DNA of 64,000 bases from Pseudomonas ekonensis (GCF_019145435.1 NZ_JAHSTS010000002.1:248001-312000), one strand, 5' to 3'; counted from the stretch's first letter, positions 18,074 to 32,462 are shown. The notes: generated by a model from the sequence alone, not told the origin. Numbers and translations: made by a program.

Positions 18074-19413
18074 TGGGTGGCGGAGGGTCAGGCAACAGAG
18101 ATGTCGGCAGTGCCGGCCCCATCGCTGGCAAGCCAGCTCCCACAGGTTTTGGCGGTGCACATGAATCTTGCGCACACCCGGGACACCTGTAGGAGCCAGC
18201 CTGCTGGCGATGGCGTCAGGTCAGGCAACAGAGATGTCGGCTGTGCCGGCCTCATCGCTTGCAGGCAAGCTCCTACAGGTTTTGGCGGTGCACATGAATC
18301 TTGCGAACACCCGGGACACCTGTAGGAGCCAGCCTGCTGGCGATGGCGTCAGGTCAGGCAACAGAGATGTCGGCTGTGCCGGCCTCATCGCTTGCAGGCA
18401 AGCTCCTACAGGTTTTGGCGGTGCACATGAATCTTGCGGACACCCGGGACACCTGTAGGAGCCAGCCTGCTGGCGATGGCGTCAGGTCAGGCAACAGAGA
18501 TGTCGGCTGTGCCGGCCTCATCGCTTGCAGGCAAGCTCCTACAGGTTTTGGCGGTGCACATGAATCTTGCGGACACCCGGGACACCTGTAGGAGCCAGCC
18601 TGCTGGCGATGGCGTCAGGTCAGGCAACAGAGATGTCGGCTGTGCCGGCCTCATCGCTTGCAGGCAAGCTCCTACAGGTTTTGGCGGTGCACATGAATCT
18701 TGCGGACACCCGGGACACCTGTAGGAGCCAGCCTGCTGGCGATGGCGTCAGGTCAGGCAACAGAGATGTCGGCTGTGCCGGCCTCATCGCTGGCAAGCCA
18801 GCTCCCACAGGTTTTGGCGGTGCACATGAATCTTGCGCACACCCGGGACACCTGTAGGAGCCAGCCTGCTGGCGATGGCGTCAGGTCAGGCAACAGAGAT
18901 GTCGGCTGTGCCGGCCTCATCGCTTGCAGGCAAGCTCCTACAGGTTTTGGCGGTGCACATGGATCTTGCGGACACCCGGGACACCTGTAGGAGCCAGCCT
19001 GCTGGCGATGGCGTCAGGTCAGGCAACAGAGATGTCAGCAGTGCCGGCCTCATCGCTTGCAGGCAAGCTCCTACAGGTTTTGGCGGTGCACATGGATCTT
19101 GCGGACACCGCGGTACCTGTGGGAGCTGGCTTGCCAGCGATGGCGTCAGGTCAGGCACCGGGGGTGTCGGCAGTGCTGGCCCCATCGCTTGCAGGCAAGC
19201 TCCTACAGGTTTTGGCGGTGCACATGGATCTTGCGGACACCGCGGTACCTGTGGGAGCTGGCTTGCCAGCGATGGCGTCAGGTCAGGCACCGGGGGTGTC
19301 GGCAGTGCTGGCCCCATCGCTGGCAAGCCAGCTCCCACAGGGGTTTGGGGTGGCCGCCGATGTCGTGTACACCCGCGATACCTGTAGGAGCCAGCCTGCT
19401 GGCGATGATGGCG
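18074..19413. repeat. Tandem array of ~10 REP/BIME units, 132-133 bp period (array 1)
   Basis: Each unit has a REP palindrome (GTAGGAGCCAGCCTGCTGGC type), a ~40-bp spacer, a second REP in the other orientation (GCTTGCAGGCAAGCTCCTAC type) and a ~43-bp spacer. REP starts fall at 18189, 18322, 18455, 18588, 18721, 18854, 18987, 19119, 19251 and 19384, so the period is 133 bp with two 132-bp steps. The middle units are nearly identical; the outer ones diverge. No real gene lies here: the short frames in the array merely recur with the period. The array ends 20 bp from the stop of the sigma-54 regulator gene. The same unit, inverted, forms the array at 28075-28641. Confidence 0.95.
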
Positions 19414-19428
19414 ACACGGAGCCTGCGT

Positions 19429-20856
<1,428 letters not shown>

Positions 20857-22419
20857 ATTCCCCTCCCGATGCCACTTTGAAGTTGAGACTGACGCGGGTT
20901 CCCTCCTGCTCTCGGCTGGTCAGGACGACCGAACCCTGAAAACGCTCCATGATTCTCTTGACCAGCGCCAGGCCGACCCCGAGGCCGCCCTGCTTGGTGG
21001 TGAAAAACGGCTTGAACACCAGCAACTGCTGCTGGGTGCTCATGCCTTTGCCGGTGTCGCCCAGGGTCACGCGCACGCAGTCGGCCTGGGGCGCCTCGAT
21101 GTCGATGCTCAGCACGCCGCCCTTGGGCATCGCCTCCAGGGCATTGGCGAACAGGCTATTGAGGATTTGCGTCAGCAGCACCCTTTGGCTGACGACCGGC
21201 GGGCACCCGTTGGGCGTGAACCGCACCTCGACCCCGTTGCGCCGGATCAGCGCCTCGAACGCGCCGAGGGTGTCCTCGACCGCCGGCAGCAGATCCACCG
21301 CTTCGCCGTCGTCGTGCATCGGCCGCAGCGACACCAGCAATTCGCGCACCCAGCGCGACATCCGGTCGACCTGGCTGATGATGTCGCCGATGTTGCGCTG
21401 CGCCCCTTGGCTGGCGACCTCCTGAGCGAGTTCGGCGCTGGAGCGGATGGTCGCCAGCGGATTGCGCAGGCTGTGGGCCACCGCCGAGGACATCTCGCCC
21501 AGGGCGACAAAGGTCTCGTTGCTGATCAACTGCTGTTGCTGGGTCTGCAGCAGCGCCGCGGCCCGGCGCACGATCCAGAACAACCCCAGGTAAATCGCCG
21601 CCCCGCCCAGCAGGGTCGCGGCCCAGATCGAGGCGAAACCGCGGTCGATGCGCTCCACCAGGTCCGCCGGCTCCTTGTAGATCTCGACCATGGCGACGAC
21701 CTTGCTTCTGTCGGCGTTGAACATCGGGATGTAGTTCTCGATGAACAGGTACTTGGGTTCGCGGGACAGCTTCTGCTCGGGCTTCTCGTCGTCGATCTTG
21801 TGGTAGCTGGACGACACGGGCACCTGCATCTCGAAGGACTCGTCCAGTTCGTCGTCATCTTCGAACTTCACCCCGATCAGGTCCGGGTTGGTCGACCAGA
21901 TCACCGTGCGGTCCAAGGCGTAGACCGTGGCCAGCAGGCCGTCCGGCAGGTGTTCGACGTGGTCGAGGAACTCGGCCCGGGCGGCGACGTGGGCCACCGG
22001 GTCGACGTCCGGATAGTTCTCGTCCTGGCGCGGGTCGAGCATCTCGCCCATGGTGCGTTGCGCGTTGATGCCGGCATGGCGCATCTCGGCGTCGCCGATG
22101 GCCTGGACGAACTGCGCGGTGAGCAGCGCGTCGCGCTCCACGCTTTCGGTGACCACGAAACGCGTCGAGATATAGCCCAGGCCCAGCGCCACCGCCGCGA
22201 TGATGAAAAAACTGGCCAGCGAAAACCAGCGCAGCAGATTGAACGGTCCGCCCCAGAACTTGCCGGCGGAGGCCGTTTCCTTCGGCGCCGATGTTGTCTG
22301 TTCTTCCAGTCGCTGCATGGGGGTGCCCTGTGGTTGTATCAGGCCGGTTACAGCCGCCGTCACGACTGAGTGTAGGTGGCAATGGCTGCGGTACACGGTT
22401 CGTTGATGCTATTTGGCCG

Positions 22420-23511
22420 CTATTGCATCCGGCTCACCGCTTCGCTGGCGGGCCCCGTGCCTGCCGGCGTCACGGCGCCGTCGGCCAGCGGTTGCGCAGA
22501 AGGATGCTGACGCTCGGTCTCGTCGCGCAAAAAATCGATGACCGATTGCGCCGACGCCTCGTCCAGGCGCAGGTTGGGCATCGGGATGCGTTCGTACTGT
22601 TCGAACAGCTGCACCGCGATCGGATCCTTTTCCGCCAGCATGCGGTCCGGTTCGCGGATCCAGCGGTTGAGCCATGCGGCGTCGCGCTGGCGGGTCACGC
22701 CGATCAGGTCCGGGCCGATGCTGCGCATGCCGATGCCCTGGCCGTCCAGCGGGCCGAGGCTGTGGCACGAGGCGCAGCGGGTGCGGAACAGCTCCTCGCC
22801 GTTGCTCGGCGGACGAATCCGGGGGGCTTCGGCGTAGCTTTGCTCGGCGCTGGGCTCTTTCCAGTTGTGCAGGGTGTTGGCCAGTTGATCGGCGAGGATC
22901 CACGGGTTCTCGAACGGCGAGGCCTTCATCCAGCGCCCGGTGCTCTGGTTGCCGACGATCAGGCTCAGGTTGTGGTCCTTGTTGCGGCCGTTGTCGACGC
23001 CTTCGATGAACAGCCCCAGTTTTTTGCGCAGGTTCGTCACGTCTTCGAATTCGCCGGTGAGGAATTGCCAGCCCGGCCCCACCTTGAACCGCTGGGAATA
23101 AGCCTTGAGCACCGCAGGCGTGTCGCTCAGAGGGTCGATGCTGATCGAGTAGAAGAAGATGTCCTGCCCGACCCGGTCCCCCAGCAGTTTCTGCACCTGG
23201 CGCAGGCGTGCGGTCTCCAGCGGGCAGGAATCGCTGCACGAGGTGAAGATGAAGTTGATCACCACCACCTTGCCTTTGATCAGGTCATCGAAAAACCGCA
23301 CCTGCCGACCGTCCTGGTCGGTCAGCAGGGTGTTGGGGAAGTAGTCGCCGCCCCACGGGGTGGCGGCTTCGCTGGCCGGGGCCGGCGGCGCGGCGCCGGC
23401 TCCGGTGTCCGCCTGGTGCGCCACCAGCGCCTGCGCGCCGAGCAGGCAGGCCACCAGGGCCAGCACCCGATGCATGCCCCAGGCCTGGGAGCGCAGTGTC
23501 GACCGTTTCAT
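22420..23511 (-). CDS. SCO1/SenC copper chaperone fused to a c-type cytochrome
   Basis: 363 aa. After a signal peptide the SCO thioredoxin-like domain (~45-215) has the copper CxxxC (FTSCSDSCPLE) and the distal His (KDHNLSLIVGN). A second domain (~235-340) is a class I cytochrome c with one heme site (CASCHSLGP) and a likely axial Met (IPMPNLRL). The family delivers copper or redox-tunes copper sites in the periplasm. The start at 23511 is chosen for the GGGAGGGAG site 7 nt upstream; an in-frame ATG 7 codons earlier is possible. It follows mcoA by 17 bp, so it probably matures that multicopper oxidase. Confidence 0.85.
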   Translation of the reverse strand: MKRSTLRSQAWGMHRVLALVACLLGAQALVAHQADTGAGAAPPAPASEAATPWGGDYFPNTLLTDQDGRQVRFFDDLIKGKVVVINFIFTSCSDSCPLETARLRQVQKLLGDRVGQDIFFYSISIDPLSDTPAVLKAYSQRFKVGPGWQFLTGEFEDVTNLRKKLGLFIEGVDNGRNKDHNLSLIVGNQSTGRWMKASPFENPWILADQLANTLHNWKEPSAEQSYAEAPRIRPPSNGEELFRTRCASCHSLGPLDGQGIGMRSIGPDLIGVTRQRDAAWLNRWIREPDRMLAEKDPIAVQLFEQYERIPMPNLRLDEASAQSVIDFLRDETERQHPSAQPLADGAVTPAGTGPASEAVSRMQ

Positions 23512-23528
23512 CTTCGCTCCCTCCCGGT

Positions 23529-26333
<2,805 letters not shown>

Positions 26334-26373
26334 CACCAGCCGCCTCGTCAAAAGGAAGGGGTGATGGTGTTTT

Positions 26374-26388
26374 GCAATTACCTCGCCA
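26374..26388 (-). promoter_or_regulatory. Sigma-54 promoter of mcoA
   Basis: The minus strand reads TGGCGAGGTAATTGC, i.e. TGGC-N7-TTGC with the invariant GG and GC in correct spacing. It lies ~40 bp before the mcoA start codon. Confidence 0.75.
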
Positions 26389-26432
26389 AAGTATTAATGC
26401 CTTCTTAAACAACAGGTTAGGCGCACTGATGA

Positions 26433-26480
26433 ATTCCCCACTCCCCGGTGACCGGGGCCTGACACCCAGTGGTGGGGAAC
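26433..26480. promoter_or_regulatory. Activator-site region (GTTCCCC dyads) upstream of mcoA
   Basis: On the minus strand GTTCCCC-ACCACT-GGGT (26464-26480) matches the dyad found at the other promoters. ATTCCCCACT and the perfect palindrome CCCCGGT-G-ACCGGGG (26443-26457) lie beside it. The centre is ~90 bp upstream of the -24/-12 element, normal for a sigma-54 enhancer. Confidence 0.6.
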
Positions 26481-26499
26481 GTTCAGATTTTTTTTGCGC

Positions 26500-27948
26500 T
26501 CACTGGATGAGCTGGAACGCCAGGCGGACGGTGGTGCCCTCGCCTTCGCGGCTGTCCAGGGTCACGCCGCCGCCGAAACGCTCCATGATCCGCTTCACCA
26601 GCACCAGGCCCACGCCGAGGCCGCCCTGCTTGGTGGTGAAGAACGGCCGGAACGCCATGCTGCGCTGCTCCTCGTTCATGCCCTTGCCGGTGTCGCTGAG
26701 CATCACCGTCACGCCGCGGCCGTCGCCGGCCTCCAGGCTGACGGTCAGCGTGCCGCCCTTGTCCATCGCCTCCAGGGCGTTGGCCAGCAAGCTGTTGAGG
26801 ATCTGCGTCAGCTGCACCGGCTGACTGAGCACCATCGGCGTCTCCTGCGGGTGGAACACCACATGGACGCCGGCCTTGGCGATCTGCTGCTCGAACGCCG
26901 TAAGGCTGTCGTGCAGCGCCGCCACCAGGTTCACCGGTTCCGGCTCATCGTTGAGCGGGCGCAGCGATTGCAGCAGCTCGCGCACCCATTTGGACATGCG
27001 GTCGACCTGGCCGATGATGTCCTTGATGTTCTTGTGCGCCGGCCCCGCATCGAACTCCAGCGCCAGCTCGGCGCTGGAGCGGATGGTCGCCAGCGGGTTG
27101 CGCAGGCTGTGGGCCACCGCCGAGGACATCTCCCCCAGCGCGACGAAGGTTTCGTTGGCGATCAGTTGCTTTTGCTGCGCCGCCAGCAGGATCGCCGCCC
27201 GCCGCACGATCCAGAACAGCCCCAGGTAGATCAGCCCGCCGCCGAGCGCGGTGGCCAGCCAGATCAGCACCAGCCCGCGCTCCATGCGGCTGATCAGGTC
27301 CTTGGGTTCCTTGTAGATCTCCACCATTGCCGTGACATGCTCGCCCTCGGCGTCGAACAGCGGGATGTAGTTCTCGATGAAGATGTACTCCGGCGGCACG
27401 ACGAACTTCTGCTCTTCACGGCCCTTGTCCACATTGTGGTAGCTGGCGGACACCGGGATCTTCTCGTCGAAGGCACGGTCCAGGTCTTCGTCGGCGTGGA
27501 TGCGCGTGCCGATCAGGGCCGGGTTGGTCGACCAGATCACCTGTCGGTCGGGGGCGTAGATGTTGGCCAGGATCACGTCCGGCAAGTGCGCGATGTGGTC
27601 GAGGAACTCGTCGCGGGCATTGGCCCGGGCGGCGGGATCGACGTCGGGAAAATCGTTGTCGTGGCGCGGGTCGAGCAAATCGCCCATGGTGCGGATGTTG
27701 GGGATCGAGACATGCCGCACTTCCGCCGAGGCGATGGCCTGGATGAACTGCGCGGTCAGCAGCGCATCGCGCTGTACGCTTTCGTCGATCACGAAGCGCG
27801 TCGACACCGCCCCGAGCGACACGGCCACCGTGCCGATCACGGCCATGCTGATCAGCGAAAACCACCGCAACAGGTTGAACGGCTGCTTGCGCGAGCTCAG
27901 GCGAAGGCTGCCCTCCCCGGTTGGAAGCGATGGTGACTGCATGTTCAT
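26500..27948 (-). CDS. mnxS2: Sensor histidine kinase, probable MnxS2
   Basis: 482 aa from the ATG at 27948 (GGAAG site upstream); earlier in-frame starts run into the repeat array. It has the same design as the kinase at 20825-22318: helix, periplasmic domain (VIWSTNPALIG, YIFIENYIPLFD), helix, then AHSLRNPLATIR, NALEAM, DTGKGMN and GGLGVGLVL. The two are clearly paralogues, roughly 60% alike by eye, diverging most in the sensor domain. It is transcribed first in the block, 149 bp before the mcoA leader. Which of the two corresponds to MnxS1 and which to MnxS2 of GB-1 is not decidable here. Confidence 0.72.
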   Translation of the reverse strand: MNMQSPSLPTGEGSLRLSSRKQPFNLLRWFSLISMAVIGTVAVSLGAVSTRFVIDESVQRDALLTAQFIQAIASAEVRHVSIPNIRTMGDLLDPRHDNDFPDVDPAARANARDEFLDHIAHLPDVILANIYAPDRQVIWSTNPALIGTRIHADEDLDRAFDEKIPVSASYHNVDKGREEQKFVVPPEYIFIENYIPLFDAEGEHVTAMVEIYKEPKDLISRMERGLVLIWLATALGGGLIYLGLFWIVRRAAILLAAQQKQLIANETFVALGEMSSAVAHSLRNPLATIRSSAELALEFDAGPAHKNIKDIIGQVDRMSKWVRELLQSLRPLNDEPEPVNLVAALHDSLTAFEQQIAKAGVHVVFHPQETPMVLSQPVQLTQILNSLLANALEAMDKGGTLTVSLEAGDGRGVTVMLSDTGKGMNEEQRSMAFRPFFTTKQGGLGVGLVLVKRIMERFGGGVTLDSREGEGTTVRLAFQLIQ

Positions 27949-28074
27949 GGCGGCGACTTCCCGATACGTCCCTATAGGTTTATAGCCCACGGCTGGGGGA
28001 TTGCCCGAAAGCGGGTGCCCACCGCAAACCGGAACCACTGGGGCATTCACCGACAGTCGGCCTTGCGCCATTCA

Positions 28075-28641
28075 CTGTGGGAGCCGGCCTGCTGGCGATG
28101 GGGCCGGCACACCCGACATCCTCATTGCCTGACCCACCGCCATCGCTGGCAAGCCAGCTCCCACAGGGTTCGGCGGTGTTCGCGGAACTGGCAGACCGAC
28201 GCAAATCCTGTAGGAGCCAGCCTGCTGGCGATGAGGCCGGCACAGCCAATATCTTCATCGCCTGACCCACCGCCATCGCTGGCAAGCCAGCTCCCACAGG
28301 GTTCGGCGGTGTTCGCGGAAATGGCAGACCGACGCAAATCCTGTAGGAGCCAGCCTGCTGGCGATGAGGCCGGCACAGCCAATATCTTCATCGCCTGACC
28401 CACCGCCATCGCTGGCAAGCCAGCTCCCACAGGGTTCGGCGGTGTTCGCGGAAATGGCAGACCGACGCAAATCCTGTAGGAGCCAGCCTGCTGGCGATGA
28501 GGCCGGCACAGCCAATATCTTCATCGCCTGACCCACCGCCATCGCCGGCAAGCCAGCTCCCACAGGGTTCGGCGGTGTTCGCGGAAATGGCAGACCGACG
28601 CAAATCCTGTAGGAGCCAGCCTGCTGGCGATGAGGCCGGCA
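28075..28641. repeat. Tandem array of ~4.5 REP/BIME units, exact 133 bp period (array 2, inverted relative to array 1)
   Basis: REP starts fall at 28077, 28210, 28343, 28476 and 28609. Units alternate GTAGGAGCCAGCCTGCTGGC and GCTGGCAAGCCAGCTCCCAC with ~40-bp spacers. The reverse complement of the unit aligns with the array-1 unit, including a near-identical GGCTGTGCCGGCCTCATCGC segment, so both arrays are one BIME family in opposite orientation. Bases 27949-28074 and 28642-28851 hold no gene that I can support. Confidence 0.93.
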
Positions 28642-28670
28642 CAGCCCACACCTACATCGCCTGCCCCACC

Positions 28671-28689
28671 TCCCCCAATCCTGGGGACT
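28671..28689. promoter_or_regulatory. Activator-like dyad upstream of secreted-protein operon
   Basis: TCCCCC-AATCCT-GGGGACT keeps the CCCC-N6-GGGG core of the sites upstream of mcoA and the secretion operon. It lies ~105 bp before the weak promoter at 28778. Confidence 0.45.
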
Positions 28690-28777
28690 GTCGCCCTGCC
28701 CGGCATGCCCCGCCACCGTCCCCCTTCCACCCCCAAAGACCCGTGGCACGGGGCTTTACGCCCTCTTGAGCCTGCAT

Positions 28778-28792
28778 TGGTATGGAAGTTGT
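28778..28792 (+). promoter_or_regulatory. Weak sigma-54-like promoter
   Basis: TGGTATGGAAGTTGT resembles TGGC-N7-TTGC but has T for C at the ends of both elements. Another half-match, TGGCACGGGGCTTTA at 28744, has a perfect -24 and a poor -12. Either could serve the gene at 28852. Confidence 0.3.
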
Positions 28793-28851
28793 AGAGGCCC
28801 CTGCAACTGACCCACCCCACGGGGCAGGCACTTCGATAGAGGGATTAACTC

Positions 28852-30198
28852 ATGCACCCTTTACTGTCCAAAACCGCGACCGTGCTGGTCGTGAGCGCAT
28901 TGGCCCAGGGCATCGCCCAGGCCGCTCTGTTCGCTGTCGACCCCGGCCCCTACGCACCGGCCAACGGTAATTTCGCCGCCTGGTACCAGGACACCCACGG
29001 CCGCACCCTGGATCTGTGCCTGTCCAAAGCGCTCAGCTCCCGCGTGCCGAGCGTGCCCGGCACGCCGTCGTACATGTGCTCGCTGCTGCCGGCGCCGGGC
29101 ATCTTCGACGATGCGCAGCCCCTGTCCTTCCCCACCAACTTCCCTGACGAAGCGTTCTGGTTCACCGCCGACGGCGCCATCACCGATGCCGCGCGGGGCA
29201 TCGACCTGACCTACGTCTCGGCCATCGAGGCCGCCTTCAGCGGCGGCGATCCGGTGGAAGGCGACCAGATCAGCTTCGCCCGCATCCGCATCCGGGTCGA
29301 CGTGCCCACCGCCGGCACCTACGTGATCACCCACCCCTACGGCGTGGACGTGTTCAACGTCGACACCCCCGGCCGGCGGGCGATCAACATGACCCGCGAC
29401 ATCGGCATCGGCTCGCCGAAGACCTACGACGGCGCACTCAAGGGCGATGTCGGGCCGTTCCTGCGCAGCGTCAACGGGCCCTACACCGAGACCAACCCGG
29501 TGACCGGAGCCGCCGAGCAGTTCATCGGCGACCCGAACCTGGAAGAGGCCGTCACCGGCAGCCCGTTCAACACCAATTTCATCCGCATCGAGGGGCCCGG
29601 CGGGATCGACCTGCGCACCACCACGTTCGCCATTTCCGGCAAGCTGTCCACGGTGGTCCGTCCGACGCCGCTGATCACCCAGCGCAGCACCTACTCGCGT
29701 ACCCCCGGCGCCAGCGCCCCGGTGGCCCAGCAGGACGTGTTCGTCCAGGCCCCGCCCGCGCCCGCCACCGTCGCCGTCACCAGCAGCACCCCGGTGCTCA
29801 ATCTCAAGGAGGCCGACAGCACCGGCAGCTGGTATGCGCAGTCACCGGCCAACCCGACCTTGCCGACCACCCTGCAAGTGACCGCCGACAACCACCTGGC
29901 CATCGCCAGCAGCACCCCGACCACCCTGCCCATGGCCCTGACGGACCTGGTGGTGATCCAGCGCGCCGAATACAGCCTGAGCTCCGGGCAACTGACCCTC
30001 GTGGCCTCGACCAGCGACGAAACCTCGCCGCCGGTGCTCACCGCCAGCACCGCCGGCGGCGCCGCCATCGGCGCCCTGGGCGGCGACGGCGCGGTGAAAT
30101 CCCTGACCACCGGGATCTCGCCGATTCCGCCGGCCAAGGTTCGGGTGACGTCGTCCAACGGCGGCAGCGACACCGAAGAAGTGGTCATCGTGCAATGA
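28852..30198 (+). CDS. Secreted protein of unknown family, first of two paralogues
   Basis: 448 aa with a signal peptide (LVVSALAQGIAQA). The ~240-residue N-terminal domain starts AVDPGPYAPANG, then WYQDTHGRTLDLCL, SSRVPSV, YMCSLLPAPGIFDD, FARIRIRVDVPTAGTYVITHPYG, RRAINMTRDIGIG and SPFNTNFIRIEGPGG. This domain recurs in the next gene. The remainder is Thr/Ser/Ala-rich and beta-type, ending in SSNGGSDTEEVVIVQ. No membrane anchor is seen, so it is probably secreted or surface-attached. I do not recognise the family. Two cysteines (in LDLCL and YMCSLL) are shared with the paralogue and may form a disulfide. It may be a substrate of the nearby secretion system (inference). Confidence 0.75.
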   Translation: MHPLLSKTATVLVVSALAQGIAQAALFAVDPGPYAPANGNFAAWYQDTHGRTLDLCLSKALSSRVPSVPGTPSYMCSLLPAPGIFDDAQPLSFPTNFPDEAFWFTADGAITDAARGIDLTYVSAIEAAFSGGDPVEGDQISFARIRIRVDVPTAGTYVITHPYGVDVFNVDTPGRRAINMTRDIGIGSPKTYDGALKGDVGPFLRSVNGPYTETNPVTGAAEQFIGDPNLEEAVTGSPFNTNFIRIEGPGGIDLRTTTFAISGKLSTVVRPTPLITQRSTYSRTPGASAPVAQQDVFVQAPPAPATVAVTSSTPVLNLKEADSTGSWYAQSPANPTLPTTLQVTADNHLAIASSTPTTLPMALTDLVVIQRAEYSLSSGQLTLVASTSDETSPPVLTASTAGGAAIGALGGDGAVKSLTTGISPIPPAKVRVTSSNGGSDTEEVVIVQ

Positions 30199-30233
30199 AC
30201 GCTCACATGCCCAGATCCGCATCAGGAGGCATC

Positions 30234-32462
30234 ATGAACAAGTGGCCACGCTTCGCGCTCAACGCGCTCGGGCTGACAATCTCGCTGTCGGGCAGTGCGT
30301 TCGCGCAACTCGCCGCCGTCGATCCCGGCCCCTACACCTTCGCCACCGGGAAATTCCCGATGTGGTACCAGGACAACAACCTGCTGTCGATGGAACTGTG
30401 CCAGTCCCGGGCCGCCAGCTCGCGGGTGCCGGCCAGCGTGCCGCCGGCCTACATGTGCACCCTGCTGCCGGAGCCGGGCATCTTCGACGACACCCAGCCG
30501 ATGGTGTTCCCCGACAACTGGCCGCCGGAAGCCTTCTGGTTCCTGGCCGAGACCAACATCGCCAACAACGGCGCCGGCTACGGCATGGACGCCTACGTGG
30601 CCGGGATCGAGGCGGCGTTCGCCTCGGAAAACCCGGTCGACGGCGATCAGCAAAGCTTCGCGCGGATCCGCATCCGGGTGAACGTGCCCGTCGCCGGCAC
30701 CTACACCATCACCCACCCCTACGGCGTGGAGACGGTCAACGTCACCGCACCGGGACGGCGGGCGATCAACATCACCAAAGACGTCGGCATCGGCGCGCCG
30801 GGCGACTTCAGCGGTGCGCTCAACGGCGCCATCGGCCCGTTCCTGCGCAGCGTCAACGGCCCGTACACCGAAGTGAACCCGGACACCGGCAGCATCGAGA
30901 CCTTCGTCGGCGACCCGAACCTCACCGAAGCGGTGACCGGCAGCCCGTTCAACACCAACTTCGTGCGCATCACGGGACCGGCCGGAACCATCCAGACCAA
31001 CCTGTTCACCGTGGCGGGCAAGGTGCTGGACAACCGTCAGCAGACCCACGTCGCCATCGACCGCGCCACCTACCGCCGCACCTCGGCGGGCACGCGCGCC
31101 GAAGTGTTCGCCAAGGCCGACGCCAGCTCGACCCTGTGCTTTCGCGAAAGCGTGGCGCTGGTGCCGGGCACCCCGCCGTCGCCGTGCCAGACCAACCTGC
31201 TGGGCGACAACAACGGGCTGTTCTTCGGCCAGCGCCTGGGCACCGGCACCCTGCCGTCGGTAGTCGTCGTGACCGCCACCAACCCGACCGGCACCACCCG
31301 GCCGACGGCGGTGTCGAGCAAGCTCACCGACGTGGTGAAGATCCAGACCGCGCGCTACAGCTGGGCCAACCACAGCCTGCTGATCGAAGCCACGTCATCC
31401 GATGAGGTGGCCGTGCCGGACATGGTCGCCCAAGGCTACGGCCGCCTGTCCAAGACCGGCACCCTGCAACGCATCACCGTGGCCGACCTGACCCAGCCGC
31501 CCGCCGCCGTGACGGTGAAATCCGCCGCCGGCGGCAGCGACACCGAGCCGGTCGTGGTGGTCGGCAGCGCGCCGGACACCGGTGAAAACCAGGCGCCGCT
31601 GTCGGTCGCCGACACCGGCAGCACCAGCTTCGGCGTGCCCATCACCCTCAGCCTGCTGACCAACGACAACGACCCGGACGGCAACGTGCCGCTGACCATC
31701 ACCGCGCTGACCCAACCGGCCGCCGGCCAAGGCACCGTCGCCCTGAACGGCACCACCTCGGTGGTCTACACGCCGCCTGCGGTGGTCAACGCGCCGCTGA
31801 CCGCCACCTTCACCTACAAGGCCCAGGACAGCAAAGGCCTGGCCTCGGTGAACCCGGCCACCGTGACCGTCAGCGTGGCGCCGAACCGGCCGCCGACCGC
31901 CGTCGCCGACAGCGTCGCCACCCTGGGCGTGGCGATCCCGATCAACGTGCTGGCCAACGACACCGATCCGGAAGGCAACGTGCCGCTGGGCGTCGCCAGC
32001 CTGACCCAGCCACCGGCCGGGCGCGGCACCGTCAGCACCGACGGCACCGTGATCACCTACACCCCGCCGGCCACCGTGACCACGGCCTTCACCACGACCT
32101 TCACCTACATCGCCCGGGACAGCTTCGGCGCCCAGTCGACGCCGGCGACGGTCACCGTGCAAGTGTCGCCACGGCCGGCGGCGGAGACCTTCACCATCAC
32201 CACCTCGACGGTGCAGGCGCGCTCCGGCAACCGCTTCAACTGGGACTTCGCCGGCACCTCGTCGGTGACCACCGGCAACACCATCACCGTGCAGGTCACC
32301 ACCCCGACCGGGCTGGTCACCCTCGGCACGACGACGGTGCCGGTCACCGGTCGCTGGCGGCTGACGCTCAACAACACGAACGTGGTGCCGTCGGCCAACC
32401 CGACCGCCACCATCCGCTCGTCCCAGGGCACCGTGCGCACGGTGTCGGTGACCACGCTGTAG
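30234..32462 (+). CDS. Large secreted protein, paralogue with added cadherin/Ig-like repeats
   Basis: 742 aa with a signal peptide (LGLTISLSGSAFAQ). Residues ~20-260 repeat the conserved domain of the preceding protein (AVDPGPYTFATG, MWYQDNNLLSMELC, YMCTLLPEPGIFDD, SPFNTNFVRITGP). Residues ~460-660 hold two ~95-residue repeats of the VCBS/cadherin-like type (LTNDNDPDGNVPLTITALTQ and LANDTDPEGNVPLGVASLTQ), with DxDxDG-like acidic turns suited to calcium. A last beta domain follows. An AGGAGG site precedes the ATG at 30234; the gap to the upstream gene is 35 bp. It is probably an extracellular matrix or adhesion protein co-expressed with curli. Confidence 0.77.
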   Translation: MNKWPRFALNALGLTISLSGSAFAQLAAVDPGPYTFATGKFPMWYQDNNLLSMELCQSRAASSRVPASVPPAYMCTLLPEPGIFDDTQPMVFPDNWPPEAFWFLAETNIANNGAGYGMDAYVAGIEAAFASENPVDGDQQSFARIRIRVNVPVAGTYTITHPYGVETVNVTAPGRRAINITKDVGIGAPGDFSGALNGAIGPFLRSVNGPYTEVNPDTGSIETFVGDPNLTEAVTGSPFNTNFVRITGPAGTIQTNLFTVAGKVLDNRQQTHVAIDRATYRRTSAGTRAEVFAKADASSTLCFRESVALVPGTPPSPCQTNLLGDNNGLFFGQRLGTGTLPSVVVVTATNPTGTTRPTAVSSKLTDVVKIQTARYSWANHSLLIEATSSDEVAVPDMVAQGYGRLSKTGTLQRITVADLTQPPAAVTVKSAAGGSDTEPVVVVGSAPDTGENQAPLSVADTGSTSFGVPITLSLLTNDNDPDGNVPLTITALTQPAAGQGTVALNGTTSVVYTPPAVVNAPLTATFTYKAQDSKGLASVNPATVTVSVAPNRPPTAVADSVATLGVAIPINVLANDTDPEGNVPLGVASLTQPPAGRGTVSTDGTVITYTPPATVTTAFTTTFTYIARDSFGAQSTPATVTVQVSPRPAAETFTITTSTVQARSGNRFNWDFAGTSSVTTGNTITVQVTTPTGLVTLGTTTVPVTGRWRLTLNNTNVVPSANPTATIRSSQGTVRTVSVTTL

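Noticed and set aside
18074..19413. Array 1 as a CRISPR locus
   Set aside because: The spacers are the same in every unit, repeats are REP palindromes in alternating orientation, and no cas genes are present.
28744..28758. TGGCACGGGGCTTTA as the main sigma-54 promoter of the secreted-protein operon
   Set aside because: The -24 half is perfect but the -12 half lacks the required GC; kept only as an alternative to 28778.
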